The notes: generated by a model from the letters alone, not told the origin. Counted from the first letter of the stretch, positions 25,092 to 34,096 are shown. The stretch is 61,843 nt of DNA from an uncultured Collinsella sp. (GCA_900541715.1 UQLI01000008.1:1-61843); one strand, 5' to 3'. Made by a program: numbers and translations.

Positions 25092-26453
25092 ATGGATACT
25101 GTTCTGAGCGTTCTCTCATCGGTCTTTTGGGGCCTGCTGATGCTTTCCGTCCTCGTGTTTTTGCACGAGGGCGGCCACTTTTTGGCGGCGCGTGCCTGCG
25201 GCGTCCGTGTGACCGAGTTCTTTTTGGGTCTGCCGTGCCGCTTTGACATCCATTACACGTCGCGTCGCATTGGAACCAAGTTTGGCGTGACCCCGCTGCT
25301 GCTGGGTGGCTACGCTGCCATCTGCGGTATGGATCCGACCGATGTCTCGTGCGCCGATCGCGTGCTCGCGGCTATCTATCGTCATGGTCGCGTGACCGTG
25401 GCCGACCTTGCTGTCGAGCTCGAGCTTTCCGAGGAGGATGTGCTCGAGGCTTGTGCCCTGTTGCTGGGCTGGGGCTCCATCGCACCCTGGTATGAGGAAG
25501 GGGAGAAGCCCTCGCCGAGCTACTATCCCACCAAGTATCAGACGCTGCCGCGAGACGCGGCGGGCTACACCACCTTTGACGGCCGTCGGTTCGATCGCGA
25601 GCATGCGACTGCCGAGGGCGATGTGTGGGAGCCGCCGTGCGGCGAGGCCGAGTTCCTTGCACAAGAGCGTTCGCACACCTATCTTGGCCAGGGCTTTCTC
25701 AAGCGCGCCTTTATGCTGCTCGCGGGCATTATTGTCAATATCTTGACAGGCTTTTTGCTCCTTATGAGTATCTATTCCATTGCGGGTGTCACCGTGCCGA
25801 TGGATACCAACGTGATCGGTCAGGTTGACGAGGGGTCTATTGCCGCCAAGGCGGGTATCGAGGGCGGCGACGCGATCCTTTCGGTTGACGGAGTATCGTG
25901 CTCTACTTGGATGGACGTTTACGATGCCATCGGCAAGGCTGCCGGTAAGGACGATATCGCTATCGATTACGAGCGTGACGGCAAGCAGCATTCGACCACG
26001 GTTGCGCTCAAAGAGGACGAGCGCCTAGGTGTGTATGCTTCTACGCAGGTGGTCCGTTTAGACCCCATCACGTCGGCTCGCCTGTCGTTCTCCTATGTCG
26101 TGCAGACAGCGGAAGGCGTGATGCGCCTGCTCCAGCCGCAGCATACGGTGGAGATTCTCGATCAGTCTTCTTCGATCGTGGGTATTAGCGTTATGTCCTC
26201 ACAGGCCGCTGCTGCCGGCCCTGCCACGTTCCTTTCGTTTGCCGCCCTCATTTCGTTCTCGCTTGGCTTTATGAACCTGCTGCCCATCCCACCACTCGAT
26301 GGCGGCAAGCTGGTCATCGAGATCATTCAAAAGATTGCGGGCCGCGAGCTGCCGCTCAAGGTCCAGACGATTGTGAGCTATGTGGGCATCGCGCTCTTTG
26401 CGCTGCTGTTTGTCTATATGCTTCGTTCCGACATCCTTCGATTTATTCTCTAG
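25092..26453 (+). CDS. rseP: RseP-like site-2 metalloprotease with extra cytoplasmic insert
   Basis: 453 residues. The zinc site HEGGH (His25, Glu26, His29) lies in the first membrane helix and LDGGK in the C-terminal membrane part, as in intramembrane zinc proteases. One PDZ domain (~235-300) is visible (VDEGSIAAKAGIEGGDAILSVDG). Between GGYAAICGM and the second helix (~87-200) is an insert of ~110 residues that starts like a winged helix (VLAAIYRHGRVTVADLAVELELSEEDV) and continues with a Pro/Tyr-rich loop. The start is uncertain: AAGGA lies too far before ATG 25092 and too near TTG 25077. The likely role is cleavage of membrane-bound regulators or signal-peptide remnants. Confidence 0.92.
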   Translation: MDTVLSVLSSVFWGLLMLSVLVFLHEGGHFLAARACGVRVTEFFLGLPCRFDIHYTSRRIGTKFGVTPLLLGGYAAICGMDPTDVSCADRVLAAIYRHGRVTVADLAVELELSEEDVLEACALLLGWGSIAPWYEEGEKPSPSYYPTKYQTLPRDAAGYTTFDGRRFDREHATAEGDVWEPPCGEAEFLAQERSHTYLGQGFLKRAFMLLAGIIVNILTGFLLLMSIYSIAGVTVPMDTNVIGQVDEGSIAAKAGIEGGDAILSVDGVSCSTWMDVYDAIGKAAGKDDIAIDYERDGKQHSTTVALKEDERLGVYASTQVVRLDPITSARLSFSYVVQTAEGVMRLLQPQHTVEILDQSSSIVGISVMSSQAAAAGPATFLSFAALISFSLGFMNLLPIPPLDGGKLVIEIIQKIAGRELPLKVQTIVSYVGIALFALLFVYMLRSDILRFIL

Positions 26454-26466
26454 GGGAGTGTTTGGA

Positions 26467-27549
26467 TTGTCTCTATCCCATTCTTTGCCGCGCGAGCTGA
26501 CGCGCCCCGTGCATGTGGGCGGCGTGCAGATCGGCGGCGGCGCGCCGGTCGTGGTTCAGTCCATGACCTGCATCGATACCGCCGATGCTCAGGCAACGCT
26601 TGGGCAGGTTCGCGCGTTGGCGCGGGCGGGCTGCGATATCGTGCGCGTGAGCGTGCCCACCGAGGCCGCGCTTGAGGGCTTCCGTACCATCTGTGCTGAG
26701 TCCCCGGTGCCGATTGTCGCCGATATTCACTTTAACCATAAGCTCGCCATCGGCGCCGTCGAGGCTGGTGCCTCCAAACTGCGTATCAATCCCGGTAATA
26801 TCGGCGATTGGGCTAAGGTCGATGCCGTCATCGACGCTGCCGGCGCTGCGGGCTGTGCGATTCGCATCGGCGTCAACGCCGGCTCGCTTGAGCAGGATAT
26901 CGCCGAGCGCGACGACCTCACGCAGCCCGAGAAGCTCGTGATGTCGAGCGAGCGCTTTGTGCGGCATTTTGAGGACCGTGGGTTTACCAACATCGTGCTT
27001 TCCGCCAAGGCCCATAGCGTACAGACGACGCTTGATACCTATCGCGCTCTGTCGCGCGAGATACCGCATGTTCCGCTTCACCTGGGCGTGACGGAGGCGG
27101 GTACCAAGCTCCAGGGCACCATCAAGAGCTCTGTAGGCTTGGGTATCTTGCTTTCCGAAGGCATCGGTGACACCATGCGTGTGTCGCTCACGGCCGATCC
27201 GGTCGAGGAGCCGCCGGTCGCCTGGGGTATTCTGCAGTCGCTGGGCCTGCGCCGCCGTGGTCCCGAGATTGTCTCGTGCCCTACGTGCGCTCGCTGCCAG
27301 GTTAACCTTATTCCCATTGCCGAGGAGGTCACCGAGCGGCTTAAGAACTACTCCGCGCCGCTTTCGATCGCCGTGATGGGGTGTGCCGTTAATGGCCCCG
27401 GCGAGGCTTCCGACGCCGACCTAGGCGTGGCCTGTGGACGAGGTCAGGGCCTGCTCTTTTCGCATGGCCAGATCATTGGTAAAGTAGCTGAGGATCAAAT
27501 TGTCGACGCGCTTATGGCCGAGGTCGACAAACTTATTGAGGAGAAGTAA
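26467..27549 (+). CDS. ispG: 4-hydroxy-3-methylbut-2-enyl diphosphate synthase
   Basis: 360 residues. IspG (GcpE) reduces MEcPP to HMBPP in the MEP pathway using a [4Fe-4S] cluster, whose cysteines are seen in CPTCARCQVN and GCAVNGPGE. The TIM-barrel part begins PVHVGGVQIGGGAPVVVQSM. TTG 26467 is chosen because GGGGAG lies 8 nt upstream; a longer frame would run back into rseP. It abuts proS with no gap. Confidence 0.97.
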   Translation: MSLSHSLPRELTRPVHVGGVQIGGGAPVVVQSMTCIDTADAQATLGQVRALARAGCDIVRVSVPTEAALEGFRTICAESPVPIVADIHFNHKLAIGAVEAGASKLRINPGNIGDWAKVDAVIDAAGAAGCAIRIGVNAGSLEQDIAERDDLTQPEKLVMSSERFVRHFEDRGFTNIVLSAKAHSVQTTLDTYRALSREIPHVPLHLGVTEAGTKLQGTIKSSVGLGILLSEGIGDTMRVSLTADPVEEPPVAWGILQSLGLRRRGPEIVSCPTCARCQVNLIPIAEEVTERLKNYSAPLSIAVMGCAVNGPGEASDADLGVACGRGQGLLFSHGQIIGKVAEDQIVDALMAEVDKLIEEK

Positions 27550-29271
27550 ATGACTCGAGCAATGTATATGTCTAAGCTCTATGCGCCGACGCTTAAAGAG
27601 GATCCGGCGGACGCTGAGCTCGCCAGCCACCGCCTGCTGCTCCGTGCCGGCATGATCCGCAAAGAGGCCGCCGGTCTGTATTCCTACCTGCCGCTTGCTT
27701 GGCGCTCGATCCGCAAGATCGAGAATATCGTGCGCGACGAGATGGACGCTGCCGGCGCCCAGGAGCTTATGATGCCCATCATGGTCGATGCCGAGTTGTG
27801 GCGTGAGTCCGGCCGCATCGACGCCTATGGCAAGGAGCTTGTGCGCTTTGATGACCGCCACGGCCGCGAGTTTGTGCTCGGACCCACGCACGAGGAGACC
27901 GTGACTGCCCTGGTGCGCAATGAGTTGCGTTCCTACAAGCAGCTGCCAGTGAACCTCTATCACATTCAGGATAAGTTCCGCGACGAGTTCCGTCCCCGTT
28001 TTGGCCTGATGCGCGGTCGCGAGTTCATCATGAAGGACGCCTACAGCTTCTCTGCTACGCAGGAGAGCCTGCAGGAGGAGTACGACAAGATGAAGCAGGC
28101 CTATGCCAACATTTGCGAGCGCTGCTACATCAAGGCTCTGCCCGTTGTCGCCGACTCCGGCGAGATCGGTGGCGATACCTCCGTCGAGTACATGGCTCTG
28201 GCCGACGCCGGCGAGGCTTCGCTCGTCTACTGCGACGATTGCGGCTTTGCTGCCGATGACGAGGCCGCAAGCACCAAGGTCGTTGTGACCGAGGGTCCTG
28301 GCGACGGTGCGCTTACCAAGGTCGAGACTCCGGGCATGGGCACCATCGAGGCCGTTGCCAAGTTCTTCGGCTTCCCCGAGAACGGCACGCGCAAGTCTCT
28401 GGCACTCATCGACGCCGAGGGCAAGCCCGTCGTGGCCATTGTTCCGGGCGACCACGAGCTCAACGATTGCAAGGCCGAGCATGTCTTTGGCAAGGGCTAT
28501 CGCATGATGACTGATGAGGAGCTCCAGACCTACGGTCTGCATAAGGGCTTTATCGGACCGGTTAACTTGCCCGAGGGCATCCGTCTGGTGTGCGACGAGA
28601 GCCTGCGCGAGTCCAAGCAGTGGGCCTGCGGTGCCAACGAGGTCGATTATCACTTTACCGGTGCCTGCCCCGAGCGCGACTTTGCCGTCGATGAGTGGGC
28701 AGATCTGGTCACCGTCGTTGCCGGCGATCCCTGCCCGCACTGCGGCAAGCCGCTCTCTGCTGCCCGCGGCATCGAGGTCTCTCAGGTGTTCCAGCTGGGC
28801 ACCAAGTACTCCGAGGCCATGGGTGCCACCTTTATGGACGAGGACGGCAAGGAGAAGCCGCTCATCATGGGTTGCTACGGCGTTGGTGTGTCCCGCTCGC
28901 TCGCTGCCGTCGTGGAGCAGCACAACGACGAACACGGCATCGTCTGGCCGGTCTCCGTTGCCCCGTACGAAGTCGCGGTGATTCCGCTCGATCCCAAGAA
29001 GGAGGAGTGCGCTAACGTTTGCGACCAAATCGTCGAGGGCCTGTGCGCCGAGGGTATCGAGGTCGTCGTCGACGACCGCGATGAGCGTCCCGGCTTTAAG
29101 TTTGCCGATAACGACCTCATGGGCTTCCCGTATCAGGTGGTTCTGGGCAAGCGTGGCCTCAAGAATGGTACTGTGGAGCTCAAGGACCGTGCCACGGGCG
29201 AGCGTGAGGACGTGGCGATCGACGAGGTCGTCGCCAAGGTTGCCGAGCTTGTTAAGGCGGCCCGCCGTTAA
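27550..29271 (+). CDS. proS: Prolyl-tRNA synthetase
   Basis: 573 residues, the bacterial long form. Class II motifs are seen in LMMPIMVDAELWRESGR, FVLGPTHEETVTALVRNE and FRDEFRPRFGLMRGREFIMKDAYSF. An editing insert (~220-400) that clears mis-charged alanine lies before GCYGVGVSRSLAAVVEQ, followed by the anticodon-binding domain. ATG 27550 directly follows the ispG stop. It ends the pyrH operon and is followed by a strong terminator. Confidence 0.98.
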   Translation: MTRAMYMSKLYAPTLKEDPADAELASHRLLLRAGMIRKEAAGLYSYLPLAWRSIRKIENIVRDEMDAAGAQELMMPIMVDAELWRESGRIDAYGKELVRFDDRHGREFVLGPTHEETVTALVRNELRSYKQLPVNLYHIQDKFRDEFRPRFGLMRGREFIMKDAYSFSATQESLQEEYDKMKQAYANICERCYIKALPVVADSGEIGGDTSVEYMALADAGEASLVYCDDCGFAADDEAASTKVVVTEGPGDGALTKVETPGMGTIEAVAKFFGFPENGTRKSLALIDAEGKPVVAIVPGDHELNDCKAEHVFGKGYRMMTDEELQTYGLHKGFIGPVNLPEGIRLVCDESLRESKQWACGANEVDYHFTGACPERDFAVDEWADLVTVVAGDPCPHCGKPLSAARGIEVSQVFQLGTKYSEAMGATFMDEDGKEKPLIMGCYGVGVSRSLAAVVEQHNDEHGIVWPVSVAPYEVAVIPLDPKKEECANVCDQIVEGLCAEGIEVVVDDRDERPGFKFADNDLMGFPYQVVLGKRGLKNGTVELKDRATGEREDVAIDEVVAKVAELVKAARR

Positions 29272-29301
29272 TCGACGATTTCGCTTGTAGTTCAATATAC
29301 G

Positions 29302-29352
29302 GGACGGCCCCTGCATTTCTCCAGATCGGGGAGATGCAGGGGCCGTCCTTTT
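29302..29352 (+). terminator. Terminator of the pyrH-proS operon
   Basis: A perfect 15-bp stem, GGACGGCCCCTGCAT (29302-29316) with ATGCAGGGGCCGTCC (29334-29348), followed by TTTT. Confidence 0.95.
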
Positions 29353-29378
29353 ATCTTGTCGGCACACTCAAGTGTTAA

Positions 29379-29420
29379 AAGGAAAACCCCACAGCCCATG
29401 CGAGCTGCGGGGTTTTCCTT
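29379..29420. terminator. Bidirectional terminator between proS and the kinase gene
   Basis: AAGGAAAACCCC(A)CAGC (29379-29395) pairs with GCTGCGGGGTTTTCCTT (29404-29420). The A/T-rich base of the stem gives a U-run on either strand. It most likely ends the leftward kinase transcript. Confidence 0.85.
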
Positions 29421-29452
29421 GTGCCTCCGATGCGAAATAAATCGCTCAGATA

Positions 29453-30217
29453 TTACTGATAATCGACGACGTCGATCCAGTTCTTCAGGAACTCATCGTT
29501 CACGTTGCGCTTACGAGCGAGCTCGGAAGCGGCGACGATGCTCGTCCACTGACGCACGACCTGCATGGGCATGTCGGCGCGGTCGCAGTAGAGCTCCAAG
29601 TAGGCCTCAGCCTGATCCTTGCTGTTGAGGGCAAAGAGCAGGTAGGTGGTGGCAACGTCGGCAGCAGGGGAGCCCTGGGTGGCGTGTGCCCAGTCGCACA
29701 CATAGAGCTGGCCGTCGTCGCCGACGATGACGTTGGAGGGGTTGAAGTCGCCGTGGCAGACCTTGAACTCCTTGGTCATGCCGTCCAGACGCTCCTGAAG
29801 GTTGTAGCGCGTGGTGGCATTGAGCTGATCAAGGCTGTCGATCATGCGGGCGAACTTGTCGCGCTGACGGTTGAGCAGCGGGGAGGTGTAGCCGTGGATC
29901 TCGATCTGAAGGTCGACGAACATCTCGAGGTACTCACCAAAGCGCTGGGGCTCGGCAGTCATCTTCTCGGCAAGGGTGGTGCCCGGAACCTTCTCGGTCA
30001 CGAGCGCCCAGCCGTTGGCGTTCTCGAGCTGGGAAACCTCGAGAGCCTTGGGGCTGCGGATGCCGCACTCATTGATGCGGGCAAGATTCAAAGCCTCGTT
30101 GAACACGTCGGAGACAGGCTTGGTCTCGTTAAAGACCTTGACGATCTTGTCGCCCAGGTCGTAAACGACCTTGTTGCCACGGCGGACGAGCTCGGTCTTG
30201 GAATCGGGTAGCAGCAT
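29453..30217 (-). CDS. APH/choline-kinase-like phosphotransferase
   Basis: 254 residues with the protein-kinase-like fold of aminoglycoside/choline kinases. The catalytic loop is CHGDFNPSNVIV (HGDxxxxN) and the metal Asp is in LYVCDWAHA. The N-lobe has KVVYDLGDKIVKVF and VTEKVPGTTLAEKM. The substrate cannot be told from sequence; a small sugar, amino alcohol or nucleoside is likely, and antibiotic resistance is not implied. ATG 30217 has AAAGGA upstream. It lies 88 nt after adhE on the same strand, with a strong hairpin between them. Confidence 0.8.
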   Translation of the reverse strand: MLLPDSKTELVRRGNKVVYDLGDKIVKVFNETKPVSDVFNEALNLARINECGIRSPKALEVSQLENANGWALVTEKVPGTTLAEKMTAEPQRFGEYLEMFVDLQIEIHGYTSPLLNRQRDKFARMIDSLDQLNATTRYNLQERLDGMTKEFKVCHGDFNPSNVIVGDDGQLYVCDWAHATQGSPAADVATTYLLFALNSKDQAEAYLELYCDRADMPMQVVRQWTSIVAASELARKRNVNDEFLKNWIDVVDYQ

Positions 30218-30250
30218 GGTTGCATCCTTTCAACGATGCGATAGAAGCGA

Positions 30251-30287
30251 CGGCGGGGGTGTGTGAAACACCCGTGCACCCCCGCCG
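30251..30287 (-). terminator. Strong hairpin between adhE and the kinase gene
   Basis: CGGCGGGGGTG (30251-30261) and CACCCCCGCCG (30277-30287) form a perfect 11-bp GC stem just after the adhE stop in the leftward direction. No T-run follows, so it may reduce read-through or protect the adhE message end rather than fully terminate. Confidence 0.5.
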
Positions 30288-30305
30288 TTAAAAACCGTGC
30301 TAAAA

Positions 30306-32954
30306 CTAGCAGACGGCGTAGTCCTGAGGCTCGCGGCCGTAGTAGGCGTCCAGGTAGAGCTCCTTGATCTCGCTCATGAGCGGGTAGCGCGGGTTGGCGC
30401 CGGTGCACTGGTCGTTGAATGCCTGCTCGGTCATCTCGTCGAGGGTGTCGAGGAAGTACTGCTCGTCAACACCGTAGTCGGCGATGGTCTTCTTGACGCC
30501 GATGAAGTCCTTGAGCTCCTCGAGCTTCGTGATGAAGTTCTCGAAGACCTCCTTGTCGTCCTTGCCCTCGATGCCGCAGTACTTGGCCATCTCGGCGTAG
30601 TTGTGCAGCGCGTTGGGGTAAGGATACTGGGAGAAGGTACCCATCTTGACGGGAGCCTCGGCGGCGTTGTAGCGCATGACGCGGGTCAGGATGACGGCGT
30701 TTGCGAGGCCGTGGGGCAGGTGATGGAAAGCGCCGAGCTTGTGGGCCATGGAGTGGTTGAGGCCCAGGAAGGCGTTGGCGAAGGCCATACCGGCCATGCA
30801 GGAGGCGTTGTGCATCTCCTCGCGGGCGTGCGGGTCCTTGGCGCCGTTCGTGAAGCTGGAGGGCAGGTTCTCGAAGACGAGCTTGGCAGCGCGCTCGGAG
30901 AGGCCCTTGGTGTAGTCGGAAGCCATGATGGAGACGTAGGACTCGATGGCGTGGGTCATGACGTCGATGCCGGAGGCAGCGGTCAGGCCGCGCGGGGCGG
31001 TCATGCAGTTGTCGGCGTCGACGATAGCCATGTTGGGGAGCAGCGCGTAGTCGGCGAGCGGCCACTTGATGCCGGTCTCCTTGTCGGTGATGATGGCGAA
31101 CGGCGTGCACTCGGAGCCGGTACCCGAAGAGGTCGGGACGGCGACGAAGTAGGCCTTCTTGCCCATCTCGGGGAAGGTGAAGATACGCTTGCGGATGTCC
31201 ATGAAGTCCATGGCCATGTCCTCAAACTTGCACTCGGGGTGCTCGTACATCATCCACATGATCTTGCCGGCGTCCATAGCGGAGCCACCGCCGACGGCGA
31301 TGATGACGTCCGGCTCAAAGAGAGCCATCTGCTTGGCGCCGCGACGTGCGCACTGCAGCGACGGATCGGGCTCGACGTCGTAGAAGCAGTCGTGGGCGAT
31401 ACCCATCTCGTCGAGCTTGGCCTCGATGGCGCGGGTGTTGCCATTCTTGAAGAGGAACTGGTCGGTGACGATGAAGGCGCGCTTCTTGCCCATGACGGTA
31501 CCGAGCTCGTCGAGGGCGACGGGCGTGGAACCCTTCTTGAAGTAGACCTTCTCGGGAGCGCGGAACCACAGCATGTTCTCACGGCGCTCGGCTACAGTCT
31601 TAACGTTGATCAAGTGCTTCACCCCAACGTTCTCGGAGACGGAGTTGCCGCCCCAGGAGCCGCAGCCCAGGGTCAGAGACGGCTTCATGCCAAAGTTGTA
31701 CAGGTCACCGATGCCGCCGTGCGAGGACGGGGTGTTGATGACGATACGGCAGGCCTTCATGACGTGCTCGAACAGGCTGATCTTCTCGGCCTGGGCGGGG
31801 TGCACGTACAGAGAGGCGGTGTGGCCCGGGCCACCGGCGAGCACCAGGTGCTCGGCCTTGTCGACGGCCTCCTGGAAGTCCTTGGCGTGATACATGGCCA
31901 GGACCGGGGAGAGCTTCTCGTGGGAGAACTCCTCCTTGGCGGGGTCGGTGGAGGTGACCTCGGCGATCAGGATCTTGGTCTTGGCGGGAACCTCGATGCC
32001 GGCGAGCTCGGCGATCTTAGCGGCAGCCATGCCGGGGATGCGGTGATCGAGAGCGCCGTTCTTGAACATGGCGGCACGCAGAGCCTCCATCTCGGCACCC
32101 TGCTTGACGAAGTAGCAGCCGCGCTTCTGGAACTCGGCCTTGACCTGGTCATAGATGGTGTCGATGACGGTCACGGACTGCTCGGAAGCGCAGATCATGC
32201 CGTTGTCGAAGGTCTTGGAGTGGATGATGGAGTTGACGGCGAGCAGCACGTCGGCGGTGTCGTCGATGACGACCGGGGTGTTACCGGCGCCAACGCCCAG
32301 GGCGGGCTTGCCCGAGGAGTAAGCGGCCTTGACCATGCCCGGGCCACCGGTGGCGAGGATGATGTCGACGTCGCGCATGACCATGTTAGTCAGCTCGATG
32401 GAGGGGACATCGACCCAGCCGATGATGCCCTCGGGGGCGCCGGCCTTGACGGCGGCGTCAAGCACGAGCTTGGCGGCGGCGATGGTGCACTTGGCGGCAG
32501 CCGGGTGCGGGGAGATGATGATGGCGTTGCGGGTCTTCAGGCAGATCAGCGTCTTGAAGATCGCGGTGGAGGTGGGGTTGGTCGTCGGGATGACGGCGCC
32601 CACGATGCCGATGGGCTCGGCGATCTTGGTGATGCCGTAAGCCTCGTCGCGCTCCAGGACACCACAGGTCTTGGTGTTCTTGTAAGCGTTGTAGATGTAC
32701 TCTGCGGCGTAGTGGTTCTTGATGACCTTGTCCTCAAGAACGCCGCGGCCGGTCTCCTCGATGGCCATCTTCGCCAACGGGATACGAGCCTTGTTGGCGG
32801 CCATGGCGGCCTCATAGAAGATCTTGTCGACCTGCTCCTGCGTGTACGTAGCAAAAAGCGCCTGGGCCTCTCGCATCTGAGCGAGCTTGGCCTCAAGCGC
32901 CTCTACGTTGTCCACAATTGCGGGAGTAGTGTTTTCCGGTGACTTTTTCACCAT
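30306..32954 (-). CDS. adhE: Bifunctional acetaldehyde-CoA/alcohol dehydrogenase
   Basis: 882 residues. AdhE reduces acetyl-CoA to acetaldehyde and then ethanol, reoxidising NADH in fermentation, and forms spirosomes. The N-terminal aldehyde dehydrogenase half (~1-440) has the catalytic Cys in NGMICASEQSV. The C-terminal iron alcohol dehydrogenase half (~450-882) has GGGSAMDAGKIMW, TSSGTGSECTPFAI and the Fe ligands in DVMTHAIESYVS and HSMAHKLGAFHHLPHG. ATG 32954 follows AAGGAG. Two CTTCAATAAA/CTTTAAATAAA-like AT-rich blocks lie in its upstream region near 33050-33085. Confidence 0.98.
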   Translation of the reverse strand: MVKKSPENTTPAIVDNVEALEAKLAQMREAQALFATYTQEQVDKIFYEAAMAANKARIPLAKMAIEETGRGVLEDKVIKNHYAAEYIYNAYKNTKTCGVLERDEAYGITKIAEPIGIVGAVIPTTNPTSTAIFKTLICLKTRNAIIISPHPAAAKCTIAAAKLVLDAAVKAGAPEGIIGWVDVPSIELTNMVMRDVDIILATGGPGMVKAAYSSGKPALGVGAGNTPVVIDDTADVLLAVNSIIHSKTFDNGMICASEQSVTVIDTIYDQVKAEFQKRGCYFVKQGAEMEALRAAMFKNGALDHRIPGMAAAKIAELAGIEVPAKTKILIAEVTSTDPAKEEFSHEKLSPVLAMYHAKDFQEAVDKAEHLVLAGGPGHTASLYVHPAQAEKISLFEHVMKACRIVINTPSSHGGIGDLYNFGMKPSLTLGCGSWGGNSVSENVGVKHLINVKTVAERRENMLWFRAPEKVYFKKGSTPVALDELGTVMGKKRAFIVTDQFLFKNGNTRAIEAKLDEMGIAHDCFYDVEPDPSLQCARRGAKQMALFEPDVIIAVGGGSAMDAGKIMWMMYEHPECKFEDMAMDFMDIRKRIFTFPEMGKKAYFVAVPTSSGTGSECTPFAIITDKETGIKWPLADYALLPNMAIVDADNCMTAPRGLTAASGIDVMTHAIESYVSIMASDYTKGLSERAAKLVFENLPSSFTNGAKDPHAREEMHNASCMAGMAFANAFLGLNHSMAHKLGAFHHLPHGLANAVILTRVMRYNAAEAPVKMGTFSQYPYPNALHNYAEMAKYCGIEGKDDKEVFENFITKLEELKDFIGVKKTIADYGVDEQYFLDTLDEMTEQAFNDQCTGANPRYPLMSEIKELYLDAYYGREPQDYAVC

Positions 32955-33107
32955 TTGTGTCTCCTTGCGATCGGAGATTTACCCTACGTCTTGCATGATA
33001 GCAAGAAATTATTCGGTGAACGGTAAGATTCCCGTAAAAGGCACACTAAAACGCTTCAATAAACTGAAACGCTTTAAATAAAACTATCTGCCTGCTGCAT
33101 CGCCCCG

Positions 33108-33352
33108 CTCATTGGGGACAGACTCTCATGAGTATTTCAATGGGAAAACGGGACATCTGTTTGATAATCGCTATTCGCGGGTCGCGGTTGAGTCGGACAC
33201 ACAGGCGGTGCAGCTACTCGATTACATCCATTTCAATCCCGTGTAAGGTGCGTCCGACTCGCTCGAGGCGTACCGTTAGTTACAAGGCATACCAGCTGGG
33301 CTATGATCCCTTTGACATCTGCAAACCCTCATATAAGTCTGTCCCCAATGAG
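33108..33352. mobile_element. Small element with perfect 17-bp inverted ends and a dead RAYT transposase
   Basis: CTCATTGGGGACAGACT at 33108-33124 is repeated exactly in inverse orientation at 33336-33352. The 211 bases between carry a degenerate piece of an IS200-like/REP-associated (RAYT) tyrosine transposase. It sits in the adhE-rpmB intergenic region, with the right end 4 nt from the rpmB terminator. I see no obvious target duplication. It is probably a relic of a transposase-bearing palindromic element. Confidence 0.65.
33133..33246 (+). pseudogene. RAYT-type (Y1) transposase remnant
   Basis: The frame reads YFNGKTGHLFDNRYSRVAVE and continues to LLDYIHFNPV before TAA 33244-33246. The F-x-x-R-(Y/F)-S and YIHxNPV blocks are typical of the C-terminal half of Y1 REP-associated transposases. 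After the stop the homology continues with a frame change (GASDSLEAYR, then SYKAYQLGYDP). The catalytic HUH and Tyr parts are absent and there is no start codon, so it is inactive. Confidence 0.65.
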
Positions 33353-33355
33353 TGC

Positions 33356-33388
33356 AAAAAGGCGCCCTCCGTAGGGGAGGACGCCTTT
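33356..33388 (-). terminator. Terminator of rpmB
   Basis: Read on the minus strand, AAAGGCGTCCTCC and GGAGGGCGCCTTT form a stem around CCTACG-type loop bases, followed by TT. It lies about 70 nt after the rpmB stop. Confidence 0.8.
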
Positions 33389-33456
33389 GGTAAGTTCTAT
33401 ATGAACGCGAGGTCTTTGACCCGGAGAGTCCGAGGTACTTGTTGGTAAGACCTTAT

Positions 33457-33645
33457 TTAGGAGCGCGCAACCTTGCCGGACTTGAGGCAGGTGGAGCAAA
33501 CGTTCATCTTGCGACGGTGACCATCGACGACGACGTAGACGCGCTGGATGTTGGGGCGGAACTTACGGTTGGTGACGCGGTGAGAGTGGCTGATGGAGCG
33601 ACCGGCAACGGGGTGCTTACCGCAAACTTCGCAAACTTTGGACAT
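33457..33645 (-). CDS. rpmB: Ribosomal protein L28
   Basis: 62 residues. Family sequence KVCEVCGKHPVAGRSISHSH and RRKMNVCSTCLKSGKV. The two CxxC pairs make it the zinc-binding (C+) form. ATG 33645 is set by AAGGAGGG just upstream; the longer frame to 33693 is rejected. It stands alone, as is common. Confidence 0.97.
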   Translation of the reverse strand: MSKVCEVCGKHPVAGRSISHSHRVTNRKFRPNIQRVYVVVDGHRRKMNVCSTCLKSGKVARS

Positions 33646-33954
33646 AACTGACCCTCCTTGGGCGACAAACGAACATGTCGCGTTAACAAACAAGCCTGAA
33701 CTATAGCACAGAAGCAGCTCCCTGTGCGTAATCTACACAGAGATATTCCTCTTTTGGCGATAGTGCCCACGCTACGGCCCTGGACGTAGATCCGATTTGC
33801 GTGCAGCAGAGGGGATTATGCCAGCTCGTGCGTGCGTTTTCAAGCTCGTCCCACAAATATATATAGGTTTATGGAGCATTGGGCTCCGTTTACGGATTGC
33901 TCTGTATTTATGCTCGCAATTAAGCTCGAGGTTGGCTACACTATCCCTTGACCA
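33646..33954. other. Divergent rpmB/pyrR intergenic region
   Basis: No gene is seen. It must hold the leftward rpmB promoter (CTATAG-like -10 around 33700-33708 on the minus strand) and the rightward pyr promoter. TACACT near 33935-33940 is a possible -10 for pyrR, but its -35 is poor. Confidence 0.5.
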
Positions 33955-34096
33955 TTAAAGGGGTACGAGATACCCACATGGAATTACATAGCTGCCAAAG
34001 AGCAGCCCTTCCTGTGGGTGTCTGGTCCGCTTTGAGCGGTCGGGCATCTATTTTTTTGACTGTGTCAGCAGTCAAGACATGTGAGGAAGGAGATCG
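33955..34096 (+). promoter_or_regulatory. Structured leader of the pyr operon
   Basis: GATACCCACA (33969-33978) can pair with TGTGGGTGTC (34013-34022). Next come CCGCT/AGCGG with a T7 run at 34051-34057, and then TTGACTG (34056-34062) / CAGTCAA (34069-34075) just before the pyrR ribosome site. Mutually exclusive stems, a U-run and a following pyrR gene suggest attenuation by PyrR. The PyrR-binding sequence known from Bacillus is not obvious. Confidence 0.5.

Noticed and set aside
30297..32942. 881-codon open frame on the plus strand opposite adhE
   Set aside because: It is the antisense shadow of adhE, created by strong G/C third-position bias. The translation is Gly/Val/Leu/Asp low-complexity without any family motif, and adhE is unmistakable.
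33247..33448. 106-codon plus-strand frame starting at 33128
   Set aside because: It runs through the inverted-repeat element and the rpmB terminator in a frame different from the transposase homology; no motif.
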